A DNA stretch of 64,000 bases from MAG-120531 sp038125995 (GTDB lineage Bacteria; Bacteroidota; Bacteroidia; Flavobacteriales; Flavobacteriaceae): positions 1-64,000 of the forward strand of contig JAYPEX010000005.1 of assembly GCA_038125995.1 (NCBI GenBank), read 5' to 3'. Below the pieces are notes generated by a model. The model was not told the origin of the DNA, ran no database searches, and was given only the letters and a program-made list of their open reading frames with translations. This document shows, piece after piece, positions 24,669-32,609 of this stretch. Made by a program: the position numbers and the translations under genes. How positions within the stretch are numbered: position 1 is the first letter of the stretch; every line of letters starts with the position of its first letter.

Positions 24669-26000
24669 TTAGTTTTGAAGATGGAGTTCCGGTCCGTGTT
24701 TAATTTTTTTAGTAAGCAGGTATAAAAATAGCGCTAACAAGAAGCTATAGATGATTAAAAATAAGATGAGCGAAAATAGTACCTGTGAGGCAACAACAGA
24801 TTCACTTAGTGCATCACTGGTTCTGAGTAATCCATAAACGACCCATGGTTGTCGTCCCATTTCAGCAGCAAACCACCCTGCTTGATTAGCAATTTGGGGT
24901 AGAATGACAGCAAATGATAAAATCCAAAGAAATCGAGGGCTTGTAAAAAGCTTGTTTTGCTTCCATAAAATAATCCCCCACCAACTTAAAATGATGAGAA
25001 CAATCCCAATCGCTATCATCAAGTGATAAAATTGAAAAACAGCATTGACCTGACCGGGTTGATCTTCTTGTTTAAATGCATTTAAACCTGTGACTTGTGC
25101 ATCAAAATCTCCTGTGAGCAAAAAGGACAACCCTCCGGGAATTCGAATTCCATGTACGCGTTCATTTTGTTGGTCGACCCATCCCATTAGATACATATCC
25201 GCTTTAGAATTACTGGGATAATGTCCTTCGAGTGCCGCTAATTTAGCGGGTTGATTCACTGCAACCCCCGCTGCAGAGTGATGACCAGAGACCAGTTGAA
25301 ATGAAGCGAATAGGGTCGCTACTAGAAGTGCGATTGGAAGTGCTTTTTTTGAAAGTTCAACATGCTTATTTCTTCTCAAATAATAAGCGTGAACCGAAAT
25401 CACTAAAAACATACCTGCTAGGATGGCCCCTGTCCAGGTGTGAATTAATCGGTCAACACTGGAGGGATTGAATACCATTTCCCAAAAATTAGTTATTTCA
25501 GCACGAGCAGCCATTCCTTCACCTACGATATGAAATCCAGCTGGAGTTTGCTGCCAACTGTTAGCCACCACGATCCATACAGCTGAAAACATGGACCCTA
25601 AGAAGACTCCAAGAGTTGCTATAAAATGAACCCAAGGTTTAACTCGGTTCCAGCCAAAGAGTAAGATTCCTAAAAAACCACTTTCTAAGGCAAAAGCAAA
25701 AATTCCCTCAGCAGCCAACGCACTTCCAAAAATATCTCCGACATATTTTGAGTAAGTAGCCCAATTGGTTCCAAATTCAAATTCCATAACAATGCCTGTT
25801 GCGACACCAATACCAAAGGTCAGCGCAAATAGTTTGGTCCAAAATTTTGCAAGTTGATGGTAAATTTGATTCTTAGTGTAGAGAAACATCCCTTCTGTGA
25901 TTACTAAAAAAAGTCCTAATCCGATACTTAAAGGAGGATAGATATAGTGAAATGCAACTGTAAATGCGAATTGAATTCGCGCTAAAAGTTCAACGTCCAT
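24669..26000 (-). CDS. cydA: Cytochrome bd quinol oxidase subunit I (short Q-loop type)
   Basis: 443 residues from the ATG at 26000. An in-frame upstream start (26156) would add 52 residues before the canonical MDVELLARIQFAFTVAFHYIYPPLSIGLG, so it is rejected. The heme-ligand histidine is in FHYIYPPL, the quinol-site motif is EMGRQPWVVYGLLRT, and the body has about nine helices. E. coli CydA has 522 residues; the shortfall lies in the Q-loop, which marks the short (CioA-like) type. It reduces oxygen at low tension. A -7 box TATCTTTG (26013-26006) sits five bases before the ATG, hinting at a near-leaderless mRNA. The divergent methyltransferase begins 167 bases away. Confidence 0.93.
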   Translation of the reverse strand: MDVELLARIQFAFTVAFHYIYPPLSIGLGLFLVITEGMFLYTKNQIYHQLAKFWTKLFALTFGIGVATGIVMEFEFGTNWATYSKYVGDIFGSALAAEGIFAFALESGFLGILLFGWNRVKPWVHFIATLGVFLGSMFSAVWIVVANSWQQTPAGFHIVGEGMAARAEITNFWEMVFNPSSVDRLIHTWTGAILAGMFLVISVHAYYLRRNKHVELSKKALPIALLVATLFASFQLVSGHHSAAGVAVNQPAKLAALEGHYPSNSKADMYLMGWVDQQNERVHGIRIPGGLSFLLTGDFDAQVTGLNAFKQEDQPGQVNAVFQFYHLMIAIGIVLIILSWWGIILWKQNKLFTSPRFLWILSFAVILPQIANQAGWFAAEMGRQPWVVYGLLRTSDALSESVVASQVLFSLILFLIIYSFLLALFLYLLTKKIKHGPELHLQN

Positions 26001-26166
26001 AGGCGCAAAGATAGGCGGTATCAATGAATAACATTGTAACAAAGATAACATAGAAACAGCCCTCTTATCATCAAGGTTCACAATTGAGGTAGTACTCAGT
26101 AGATTGTTGACAATTTTATCATTAAATTTAGTTGAAATTCGATTGAAAACTACCAAGACAATTCAG

Positions 26167-26877
26167 ATGCTTGATTCTTATTCAAATGCAATGGCAACGC
26201 TTTATCAGTCCTATAGACCCCCTCTTCACAAACTGCTTTTGAAGCGGGTATTAAAAAATCAAAAATTTAAAAAAATACTCGATATAGGATGTGGCACTGG
26301 TATTTCGTCTGTAGCGTTAACCTCCTATGGATCTGAAGTCTATGGCTATGATCCGAGTCCATCAATGATTTTAAAGGCCCAAGAGCACCCCAATACAACC
26401 TGTGTTCATCAATTAGAAAAGCTCCCATCTCAATTTGATTTGGTGGTGTTTTTTGGTTCTTTAGCTTATGTAGATGATGTTGATTTTGATCGGTATCAAC
26501 GGTATGTGAAACCCAAAGGATATCTACTTTGTTGTGATTTTCAAGTAGACTATCTACCTGTTATATCCAAGTTGTCAATCATTCAAGATACAACAAGCTA
26601 CGATCATGCAAAAAACTTAGCATCATATGAGGTTCATTCATATCAAACCATCTCAAATGATCAATATGAGGTAGAGTTTGAGTGTTCTATTGATCAGCTA
26701 TCTCATCTATTACTTTCGGAGACCACTATTCAAAAATCAATTCAAGAGATGTATGAAGTTCCTCAAACATCAAAACACCTACGCTTTGCATTAAACACTT
26801 ATTTTCCTGAAAAACAAGTGAAATTAATAGCTACGCTCTATTACAGCTATTACATAAAAGTCGATGAACAGCATTAA
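26167..26877 (+). CDS. Class I SAM-dependent methyltransferase
   Basis: 236 residues from the ATG at 26167; the frame is open to an earlier ATG (26104) that would overlap the cydA leader. Motif I is ILDIGCGTGISSVALTSYG, followed by VYGYDPSPSMILKAQEH (acidic residue binding the SAM ribose) and FDLVVFFGSLAYVDDVDFDRYQRYVKPKGYLLCCDF as motifs II and III. The C-terminal part is a variable cap. Substrate unknown. It is divergent from cydAB and followed by an AT-rich spacer containing the promoter of the ATP-grasp gene. Confidence 0.85.
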   Translation: MLDSYSNAMATLYQSYRPPLHKLLLKRVLKNQKFKKILDIGCGTGISSVALTSYGSEVYGYDPSPSMILKAQEHPNTTCVHQLEKLPSQFDLVVFFGSLAYVDDVDFDRYQRYVKPKGYLLCCDFQVDYLPVISKLSIIQDTTSYDHAKNLASYEVHSYQTISNDQYEVEFECSIDQLSHLLLSETTIQKSIQEMYEVPQTSKHLRFALNTYFPEKQVKLIATLYYSYYIKVDEQH

Positions 26878-26966
26878 AAACCGTTTTCGATTAATTAACG
26901 TAAAGCATTGTAATACAATTATTTATAATTCAAAATTTACTAAATTTTTTTTATTTGAAATTTAAC

Positions 26967-26994
26967 TTGTGAATTGGAATATTAGCTATATTTG
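26967..26994 (+). promoter_or_regulatory. Promoter of the ATP-grasp/GNAT pair
   Basis: TTG (26967-26969) and TATATTTG (26987-26994), 17 bases apart, roughly fit the Bacteroidota consensus. The GTG start at 27013 is 18 bases beyond the -7 box. Confidence 0.4.
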
Positions 26995-27012
26995 GCCACT
27001 TTTTTATAAACT

Positions 27013-28314
27013 GTGAAAACAAAAAAAACAGGAAATACGACCCATAAATTTTTGGTTGTTTCCAAATGGGGAGATTCCCTAGATATTGCCTATCAATTGA
27101 CAATAGAGGGCTATGAAGTAAAAATGTTTATTCAGGATAAAGCCTCCCGAGAAGTGGGATATGGCTTTGTCAAAAAAACAAATCATTGGGAAAAATACAT
27201 CAATTGGGCTGACATCATTGTATTTGATTATACTGGCTATGGTGAGCTTGCAGACCAATTAAGAGCTGATGGCAAATTGGTTTTTGGAGGTTCTACTTAT
27301 ACCGATCTGTTGGAGTTGGATCGAAACTTCGGACAAAATGAGCTCAAGAAACACCAAATTAAAATTCTACCCTCACGAGAGTTTACCAATTTTTCAGATG
27401 CTATTGCATTTATTGAAACGCATCCGGACACATATGTTATCAAACCCAGTGGTGAGACCCAAGAATACAAACAATTGCTCTTTGTCGGAAACGATGACCA
27501 GGGGATCGATGTGATTCGTATGTTGAAAGTTTATGAAAAAACTTGGGGGAGTGAATTTGGAACCTTTCAACTACAACGTAAAGTGAAAGGCGTAGAAATT
27601 GCTGTTTCAGGATTCTTTAATGGAACCAAGTTTGTAAGTCCATTCAACATTAGCTTTGAACACAAGAAGTTGTTTCCTAATGAGTTAGGAGTTTCTACAG
27701 GTGAAATGGGAACCAGTATGTACTGGTCCAAAGATTCCATCATTGGAACAAAAACACTCCGAAAACTAGAGGCCACCTTAGCCGCTCACAAGTACCGAGG
27801 TCATTTAGATATAAATTCCATCGTCAATGGTAATGGGATCTATCCACTTGAATTCACTTCTCGTTTTGGTTATCCTCAGGTTTACATCCAAAAAGATGGG
27901 ATGCTAGAAACATGGGGATCTGTATTGTATCGTATTGCGGCGGGTATTGATTTTGAAATCTCCGTTAAAAAGGGATTTCAAGTTGGAGCCTATATGGTAG
28001 TTCCACCTTTCCCATTTGAAGACAAAAAGAGTTTTAATTTATTTTCAAAAGATTCTGTAGTTGTTTTTAAAAAGGAACAAAAGGAGGGAATTCATCCGAT
28101 TCAAGTCAAAAAAATTCATGGTCAATGGTTAGTTACAGGTAACAATGGGATTGTATTATTGGTTACAGGGACGGGTATTACGATGAAAGAGGCTCAAAAA
28201 ACCATGTATAACAAGATTTTGAATATCATCATCAATAATAGTTATTACAGAAATGATATTGGAGATCGATGGTATGAAGACTCAGATAAGTTACTTTCTT
28301 GGGGGATGTTATAG
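27013..28314 (+). CDS. PurD-like ATP-grasp ligase of unknown substrate
   Basis: 433 residues beginning at a GTG. It resembles phosphoribosylamine-glycine ligase in size and order. An N-terminal Rossmann-like region (KFLVVSKWGDSLDIAYQLTIEGYEVKMF) is followed by a lid and ATP site (YVIKPSGETQEYKQLLFVG), a metal/phosphate-binding stretch (GVSTGEMGTSMYWSK, YRGHLDINSI and PLEFTSRFGYPQ) and a PurD-C-like end. The N-terminal motif of real PurD (GSGGREHA) is missing and the ligand region differs, so another carboxylate-amine ligation is likely. The gene overlaps the start region of a GNAT acetyltransferase gene (9-base spacing between stop and preferred ATG), which suggests that the two act together on one small molecule (inference). 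Confidence 0.65.
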   Translation: MKTKKTGNTTHKFLVVSKWGDSLDIAYQLTIEGYEVKMFIQDKASREVGYGFVKKTNHWEKYINWADIIVFDYTGYGELADQLRADGKLVFGGSTYTDLLELDRNFGQNELKKHQIKILPSREFTNFSDAIAFIETHPDTYVIKPSGETQEYKQLLFVGNDDQGIDVIRMLKVYEKTWGSEFGTFQLQRKVKGVEIAVSGFFNGTKFVSPFNISFEHKKLFPNELGVSTGEMGTSMYWSKDSIIGTKTLRKLEATLAAHKYRGHLDINSIVNGNGIYPLEFTSRFGYPQVYIQKDGMLETWGSVLYRIAAGIDFEISVKKGFQVGAYMVVPPFPFEDKKSFNLFSKDSVVVFKKEQKEGIHPIQVKKIHGQWLVTGNNGIVLLVTGTGITMKEAQKTMYNKILNIIINNSYYRNDIGDRWYEDSDKLLSWGML

Positions 28315-28322
28315 GGGGGGCA

Positions 28323-28799
28323 ATGAAATTTAACAAAGTAAACCAGCCTTCAATTTCTTTTTTTGATTTCCTTCCAAAAGATTGGAAAGAAGTTTTAATC
28401 CCTCAATGGAACCGTTTAAAAACAACTTCAGAGCTCTATGTGATCTGGAATGCCAACGAACTGGTCTGTATGGGAATTGTATTTCAAAAGTATTTGCCAA
28501 ATCTCAGTCGAGAGGAACAAGCAGCATGGACGAATTTTAAGGATGCCTTGTATATTGGGTATTTATATACAGTCCCAAAGTATCGCGGAAAGGGAATGGC
28601 TACACAGTGGTTCGAGTCCCTTAAAAAAGAATATCCAAACAGTACTTTTTGGCTAGCGATTGAGCGACCAACACTCATGAAGTTTTACAGCAAACTGGGA
28701 TTTCATCGATACGAGTCTGCTGACTTGCCACAGCATACACAAGAGGAATGGATTCTTTACTGCACTTTGGATTCAGAAGGGGATCATCCCTCTTTATAG
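28323..28799 (+). CDS. GNAT-family acetyltransferase coupled to the ATP-grasp gene
   Basis: 158 residues from the ATG at 28323, preceded by the G-rich run GGGGGGG, a strong Shine-Dalgarno-like signal unusual in this window. An ATG at 28299 in the same frame would overlap the previous gene. GNAT features: LYVIWNANELVCMGIVF, then YIGYLYTVPKYRGKGMATQWFESLKKEYP as motif A (R-G-K-G-M-A) and FWLAIERPTLMKFYSKLGFHRYES as motif B. Substrate unknown. Tight coupling to the PurD-like ligase suggests a shared pathway. Confidence 0.75.
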   Translation: MKFNKVNQPSISFFDFLPKDWKEVLIPQWNRLKTTSELYVIWNANELVCMGIVFQKYLPNLSREEQAAWTNFKDALYIGYLYTVPKYRGKGMATQWFESLKKEYPNSTFWLAIERPTLMKFYSKLGFHRYESADLPQHTQEEWILYCTLDSEGDHPSL

Positions 28800-28869
28800 G
28801 TTCATTTTTAAAGCGGGCTCCTCCAAATCGAAAGCTTTCTTATCTTTAAAATCAATTCTAGAATGAACT

Positions 28870-29235
28870 ATGAAAACAACTCCAGAACATAATAAACGTA
28901 TTGCACAGATGACTTTTTCTTCAGTTTTCCCACATTATGTTGCTAAAGTCGAAAAGAAGGGTCGAACGCTCGATGAATTATACCTTGTTTTGGAATGGCT
29001 TACGGGATTTGAAGTGATTGAAATCGATCAAGCCATTACTGAAAAACTCACATTTGCAGATTTTTTTGATCGAGCAACATTAAACCCAAAATCAGTATTC
29101 ATAAAAGGAACTATTTGTGGTTATAAAATTGAAGAGTTAGAAAATCCATTGACTCGAAAGGTTAGAATGTTGGATAAATTGGTTGATGAATTGGCAAAAG
29201 GGAAAAGTTTAGAAAAAATAATGAGAAACGAATAG
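28870..29235 (+). CDS. DUF2200 family protein
   Basis: 121 residues that match the DUF2200 family end to end: NKRIAQMTFSSVFPHYVAKVEKKGRT, ELYLVLEWLTGF, NPKSVFIKGTICGYKIEELENPLTRKVRMLDKLVDELAKGKSLEKIMR. The family is widespread and small, with no known activity. It has no signal or membrane segment, so it is cytosolic. A perfect 10-bp terminator stem overlaps its last codons. Confidence 0.88.
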   Translation: MKTTPEHNKRIAQMTFSSVFPHYVAKVEKKGRTLDELYLVLEWLTGFEVIEIDQAITEKLTFADFFDRATLNPKSVFIKGTICGYKIEELENPLTRKVRMLDKLVDELAKGKSLEKIMRNE

Positions 29236-29272
29236 CCTTGTATAACTCTAGGCAGCTTCCAAGGCTATTTTA
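29231..29272 (+). terminator. Intrinsic terminator overlapping the DUF2200 stop
   Basis: AATAGCCTTG (including the TAG stop) pairs perfectly with CAAGGCTATT over 10 bp, followed by TT. The T-run is short, so efficiency is uncertain. Confidence 0.5.
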
Positions 29273-29336
29273 GGCCTGTCATATCTAATGATGGGGGTGT
29301 CCTTAGCTCCTGGATTAATTAGTTAATATAATTTTT

Positions 29337-29399
29337 ATGGAATATTATCATTCAACTCAAGTGTTAACCGATGCTGTCGATCAATTTGAAAAGAAATAG
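29337..29399 (+). CDS. 20-residue upstream ORF before the XRE gene
   Basis: ATG at 29337 opens MEYYHSTQVLTDAVDQFEKK and ends in TAG, which overlaps the next start as TAGTGATG. The arrangement suggests translational coupling to the regulator, or a shortened remnant of a partner gene. No family recognised. Confidence 0.3.
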   Translation: MEYYHSTQVLTDAVDQFEKK

Positions 29400-29401
29400 T
29401 G

Positions 29402-29620
29402 ATGGGTAAAAACCATAAAAAACTATTAAATAATTTAGAAGAATTAAGAAAATCTGCAGGCTTCACACAGCAAGAATTATCACTTCAAGCAGAGGTCTCT
29501 AAAAAAAGTATCAATGCCATTGAAAATGGAGTTTATGTTCCCTCAACAGTTTTAGCTTTAAAAATTTCTAAAACCTTAAAATGTAAGGTAGAGGATCTTT
29601 TTGAACTTCCTTTGGACTAG
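29402..29620 (+). CDS. Small XRE-family HTH transcriptional regulator
   Basis: 72 residues, essentially a single Cro/C1-type helix-turn-helix: NLEELRKSAGFTQQELSLQAEVSKKSINAIENGVYVPSTVLALKISKTLKCKVEDLFELP. The 'TQQELA..AGVSR.TI..IE.G.Y.PS...A..IA..L...ledLF' form is the YozG-like subgroup that usually regulates an adjacent membrane-protein gene. No such partner is intact here; only the 20-codon ORF precedes it. A GTG at 29399 in frame is possible, but the ATG at 29402 is preferred. Confidence 0.85.
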   Translation: MGKNHKKLLNNLEELRKSAGFTQQELSLQAEVSKKSINAIENGVYVPSTVLALKISKTLKCKVEDLFELPLD

Positions 29621-29643
29621 TTAAGAAGCATACAAAATCTATT

Positions 29644-29679
29644 AAAAGCGGTGGCACTAAAAAGTAAAGCCGCTTTTTT
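29644..29679 (+). terminator. Intrinsic terminator after the XRE gene
   Basis: AAAGCGG and CCGCTTT pair around an 18-base loop, followed by a T-run. Confidence 0.7.
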
Positions 29680-29709
29680 AGTTTTCAACTGTTCGGTAAT
29701 CCAAATTTT

Positions 29710-30210
29710 TTAATTTATTGGATCTGAATCATCCAAATCATCATCTTCAAATCGCTCGATTAATCCATCAATTTCAGCGATTGCTTCTCTTCGTTTTAAT
29801 CGTGCTTTTAAGATGATTTCCTCACTATTATTGGGGTTGTTGATTTGAATATTAAAGTAATCAATAAGTGTTTTTAAGCCGTTGAGTTTTGCTGAAAGTT
29901 TGAGTTGACGGACCTGTTCTTCCAAAGCTTTTTCTGACTTTTCTTGTATTTTTCGAGACTTGATTAGTTCTTTTCTATTGATTTCAATTTCCTCACGTTG
30001 TAACAGTAAATCATTCTTACTCTGATAGATGGTATAGATGAGGCCAGCTAAGGCTAATCCTGAAAACAAAGAATTAATGACTCCAAATAAATCACCTAGT
30101 GCACCGCGATGAGACCAATCATTAATTGATGTGATAATAATGATTCCAGATAAGGCCCAAATTAAAATCAACGCGCTTACAATAATGAACAGTACTTTTT
30201 GATCTTTCAT
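29710..30210 (-). CDS. Two-helix membrane protein with coiled coil
   Basis: 166 residues. Two membrane helices (LFIIVSALILIWALSGIIIIT and LFGVINSLFSGLALAGLIYTIYQ) precede a charged coiled coil (LLLQREEIEINRKELIKSRKIQEKSEKALEEQVRQLKLSAKLNGL) and an acidic tail ending EDDDLDDSDPIN. Such proteins are common in Bacteroidota and unannotated; some resemble the N-terminal half of phage-abortive proteins, but no effector domain is present. It is 15 bases downstream of the PH-like gene and likely in the same minus-strand operon. Confidence 0.6.
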   Translation of the reverse strand: MKDQKVLFIIVSALILIWALSGIIIITSINDWSHRGALGDLFGVINSLFSGLALAGLIYTIYQSKNDLLLQREEIEINRKELIKSRKIQEKSEKALEEQVRQLKLSAKLNGLKTLIDYFNIQINNPNNSEEIILKARLKRREAIAEIDGLIERFEDDDLDDSDPIN

Positions 30211-30225
30211 TTTTTAAATTCTTAG

Positions 30226-30657
30226 TTAATTAATCGTATTGATGAGTTCCGGGTTGACGCTTTGTAGTTCAGCAATGAACTGATCTCGTTCTATAGGTGA
30301 AATGATAACCTCATCAAATTTCCCATAAGTGATTTGAATTCGATCAATAGAGGCAGCAGGGGCCGACATCAGTGAGCTTGTTTTGGAGATTTTTTTCATC
30401 TCGCAAATCGCTACTGGAGGATAGCGAATAAAGCCACTTTTTATTTTCAAAAACCCTCCCTCTATAAGGTAGGTGGTATTCAAAAACATATGAAGAATCC
30501 ATATGAAAAGCAGCACTAGAATTAGCAATGTTATTAAGATAGGTCTTGTTATCTCTAAAGCGATGAGGTTTGGAATAAAGGGGCCAAAGAAAGCGACAAA
30601 AATAACCAGGATCAAGGCATATGATACCTTGGAATAATAAATTTTAGGGCTTGTCAT
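30226..30657 (-). CDS. PH-domain-like membrane protein
   Basis: 143 residues from the ATG at 30657 (MTSPKIYYSK). Two helices (ALILVIFVAFFGPFIPNLIAL and PILITLLILVLLFIWILHMFL) are followed by a bacterial pleckstrin-homology-like fold: NTTYLIEGGFLKIKSGFIRYPPVAICEMKKISKTSSLMSAPAASIDRIQITYGKFDEVIISPIERDQFIAELQS. The ending 'S.DRI.I.YGK.DEV.ISP..R..F...L' is typical of this family. Function unknown. Its start overlaps by 14 bases the small gene interrupted by the assembly gap, so the genes form an operon. Confidence 0.75.
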   Translation of the reverse strand: MTSPKIYYSKVSYALILVIFVAFFGPFIPNLIALEITRPILITLLILVLLFIWILHMFLNTTYLIEGGFLKIKSGFIRYPPVAICEMKKISKTSSLMSAPAASIDRIQITYGKFDEVIISPIERDQFIAELQSVNPELINTIN

Positions 30658-30883
30658 TTTGAGTTTTTGATTTTGAATATCCAACTGCAGCTCCAAATGC
30701 AACTCCAAGAGAGAGCCACAANNNNNNNNNNNNNNNNNNNNNNNNNNNNNNNNNNNNNNNNNNNNNNNNNNNNNNNNNNNNNNNNNNNNNNNNNNNNNNN
30801 NNNNNNNNNNNNNNNNNNNNNCCACAAAGGATACCAATTGCAATAGACTTTTCTTTAAATGAGTTTTTTTGATTTTTCATCAA
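30644..30883 (-). CDS. Small glycine-rich membrane protein, interrupted by the gap
   Basis: The N-terminus (MMKNQKNSFKEKSIAIGILC) and the C-terminus (LWLSLGVAFGAAVGYSKSKTQNDKP) lie on opposite sides of the 100-N run and are in one frame by chance of the gap length. Both belong to a familiar type of two-helix glycine-rich Bacteroidota protein, so the missing DNA is probably only tens of bases. Joining the flanks on their common CCACA would break the frame, so the gap is not a simple overlap. Function unknown. Confidence 0.5.
   Translation of the reverse strand: MMKNQKNSFKEKSIAIGILCXXXXXXXXXXXXXXXXXXXXXXXXXXXXXXXXXXLWLSLGVAFGAAVGYSKSKTQNDKP
30722..30821. other. Assembly gap (100 N)
   Basis: Exactly 100 N, the conventional filler for a gap of unknown size. 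The flanks end and begin with CCACA. It interrupts the small glycine-rich membrane-protein gene. Confidence 0.97.
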
Positions 30884-30993
30884 TTAAAGATAGCTTATTT
30901 TGATGATTTTAGCGAATTCTTTTCAAGAGGCGAACTATTTATTCTCGATTAATAATTGTTATATTGTGTTAATTCTTAAACTCAAATTTAATT

Positions 30994-31365
30994 ATGGAAG
31001 CTATTTTATTAGGAGCTGGTGTTTTAATCGTATTTTTTTATGTAGCCTTAATTTTACTTTATGTAATTGCAGCTTGGAAGGTTTATACAAAAGCTGAACA
31101 ACCTGGATGGGCGGTAATTATTCCCCTGTACAATGCATGGATTTTATTAAAAATTGTCGGAAAGCCAGTATGGTGGCTTTTGTTGTTTTTGATTCCAGGA
31201 GTCAATGTCATTTTCTCCATCTGGACAACGAATTTATTATCTAAAAGTTTTGGAAAGAATGAAGCCTTTACTGTAGGTTTGATTTTTTTGCCCTTTGTTT
31301 TTTATCCAATTCTAGGATTTGGTTCGGCAAAATACCAAGGACCTGCAGGAGCTGATACGCTTTAA
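30994..31365 (+). CDS. DUF5684 membrane protein
   Basis: 123 residues with about four helices. The stretch IAAWKVYTKAEQPGWAVIIPLYNAWILLKIVGKPVWWLLLFLIPGVNVIFSIW is the DUF5684 signature ('W.i.KKA.rpGWa.iIPiyN.....kI.gkp.WW..L.iiP.vn'). It closes with SFGKNEAFTVGLIFLPFVFYPILGFGSAKYQGPA, also typical. Function unknown; related stretches occur fused to signal peptidase I. Single gene, divergent from the gap-interrupted gene. Confidence 0.85.
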   Translation: MEAILLGAGVLIVFFYVALILLYVIAAWKVYTKAEQPGWAVIIPLYNAWILLKIVGKPVWWLLLFLIPGVNVIFSIWTTNLLSKSFGKNEAFTVGLIFLPFVFYPILGFGSAKYQGPAGADTL

Positions 31366-31391
31366 TCTTAGAGTTATTCAAGGTGTCGTTT

Positions 31392-31580
31392 TCAAACCTG
31401 AGTTCTTCCTAAAAATGAAAAGCCTAAATAGCCACGGACATTTATGGAATCGTCTTCGTTAAAGCGAATGGTACAATCATATCGTTTACCATTAGCGGGA
31501 TCCATAATTTTTCCATCAGACCATAGTCCGTCTTTGTAGGTGAGTCTCAAGGTTCTGTAACCGTTCTTTTTTACTGTTAT
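31392..31580 (-). pseudogene. DUF2147 gene remnant (C-terminal end)
   Basis: On the minus strand the frame reads ITVKKNGYRTLRLTYKDGLW, then SDGKIMDPANGKRYDCTIRF, then NEDDSINVRGYLGFSFLGRT and QV before a stop. This is the C-terminal half of a DUF2147 protein (G.I.DP.NGK.Y.C...... VRGY.G.S..GRTQ). Going upstream the frame is closed by a TAA near 31580 and the N-terminal half with its signal peptide is missing, so the gene is truncated. Confidence 0.65.
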
Positions 31581-31619
31581 TTAATTTGCTACGGTCTTTT
31601 TGATCGTATTGTACATTTC

Positions 31620-31814
31620 TTGGATCCCAATGCTTATCAAGGTCGGCTTCCAAAACCTTGGTTAATGACTCTGGTGTCAGTCTATGGATTGGGATTTCAA
31701 TTAGCCCTCATTGGTCTAAGTTTATTACTGCTCCCTATTAATTGGATTTTACCAGGCTTGGTCCTTTATACGATTCTTTTCCCCATTTTTATCATCCTTA
31801 GGAAGTATTCTTAA
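31620..31814 (+). CDS. Short hydrophobic ORF, possibly the end of a truncated gene
   Basis: 64 codons from a TTG: LDPNAYQGRLPKPWLMTLVSVYGLGFQLALIGLSLLLL then PINWILPGLVLYTILFPIFIILRKYS. Two membrane segments and good residue usage, and the same frame stays open upstream (GLFDRIVHF) with no ATG, across the region antisense to the DUF2147 remnant. It may be the C-terminal end of a gene damaged by the same event. Confidence 0.35.
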   Translation: MDPNAYQGRLPKPWLMTLVSVYGLGFQLALIGLSLLLLPINWILPGLVLYTILFPIFIILRKYS

Positions 31815-31818
31815 GTAC

Positions 31819-32577
31819 TTAAGACCTCATATAACTCGCTCCATTGACATCGATGATGGTACCCGAACAATAAGCGGCTTCTTTGGAAGCTAAGAATAAG
31901 ATGGCATGTGCTACTTCTTCGGGTTGAGCCATACGTTTAAATGGTGATTCTCGCAGTAAATTTTCACGTTCGATAGGTGTGAGGGTAACAGCCCCCATAT
32001 CGGTCTCTGTAAAACCAGGAGCAACAGTTCCAACATATATTTGATGTGGTGCTAAGCGCTTTGCAAGGGATTGCCCCATAGCGTTTAAGGCTGCTTTGCT
32101 TGCTCCATATGCAGGTTTAGTGGGTTCACCTCTGAAAGATCCTCGAGAAGATACGTTGATAATGCGACCTCCACCTGAATTGATCATATGTTGAGCAGCT
32201 AAATAGGAAAGGTTTGCTGCTGCAAATACATTGGTTTGAAACGTATGGGTCCACGCATCGGCCCACTGATCAAAGGTAACTTCTTCCAAGGAATGCGGAA
32301 TTGAAATTCCAGCGTTATTGACTAAAATATCAATGGTTCCATAGGTTTTTATGAATTGATCGATCAGTTCTTTTTGCTGTTCTTTTTTAGAAATATCGTA
32401 TTTAAATATCTGATGTCCTGAGCCTTTTAGTTGTTGTTTTGTTGCAAGAGCGTTAGCTTCATCACTTTTAAAGTTGATTCCTACTAATGCACCTCTTTTT
32501 GCAAATTCGATAGCAGTTGCTTTACCGATTCCTCGGGCACCACCAGTGATCAGTACATGAAGTCCTTTGAAATTCAT
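31819..32577 (-). CDS. SDR-family oxidoreductase (FabG-like)
   Basis: 252 residues of the classical short-chain dehydrogenase type: TGGARGIGKATAIEFAKRG binds the dinucleotide, NNAGIS stabilises the core, S of NVSSRGSF and YGASK supply the catalytic S-Y-K, and VAPGFTETDM with SGTIIDVNGASYM closes the fold. The substrate is unknown; FabG-type ketoacyl reductases and sugar or alcohol dehydrogenases share this pattern. It lies 32 bases downstream of the SOUL gene in the same direction, so both may be one transcript. Confidence 0.9.
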   Translation of the reverse strand: MNFKGLHVLITGGARGIGKATAIEFAKRGALVGINFKSDEANALATKQQLKGSGHQIFKYDISKKEQQKELIDQFIKTYGTIDILVNNAGISIPHSLEEVTFDQWADAWTHTFQTNVFAAANLSYLAAQHMINSGGGRIINVSSRGSFRGEPTKPAYGASKAALNAMGQSLAKRLAPHQIYVGTVAPGFTETDMGAVTLTPIERENLLRESPFKRMAQPEEVAHAILFLASKEAAYCSGTIIDVNGASYMRS

Positions 32578-32609
32578 AAATATTATTTTTTTGTGTTAAT
32601 GTGAGCGTT

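Noticed and set aside
26001..26156. N-terminal extension of CydA from an upstream start
   Set aside because: The extra 52 residues precede the universal CydA start and overlap the promoter region.
28600..28622. T-loop-like GGTTCGAGTCC as part of a tRNA gene
   Set aside because: It lies inside a well-supported GNAT reading frame and no acceptor or anticodon stems can be built around it.
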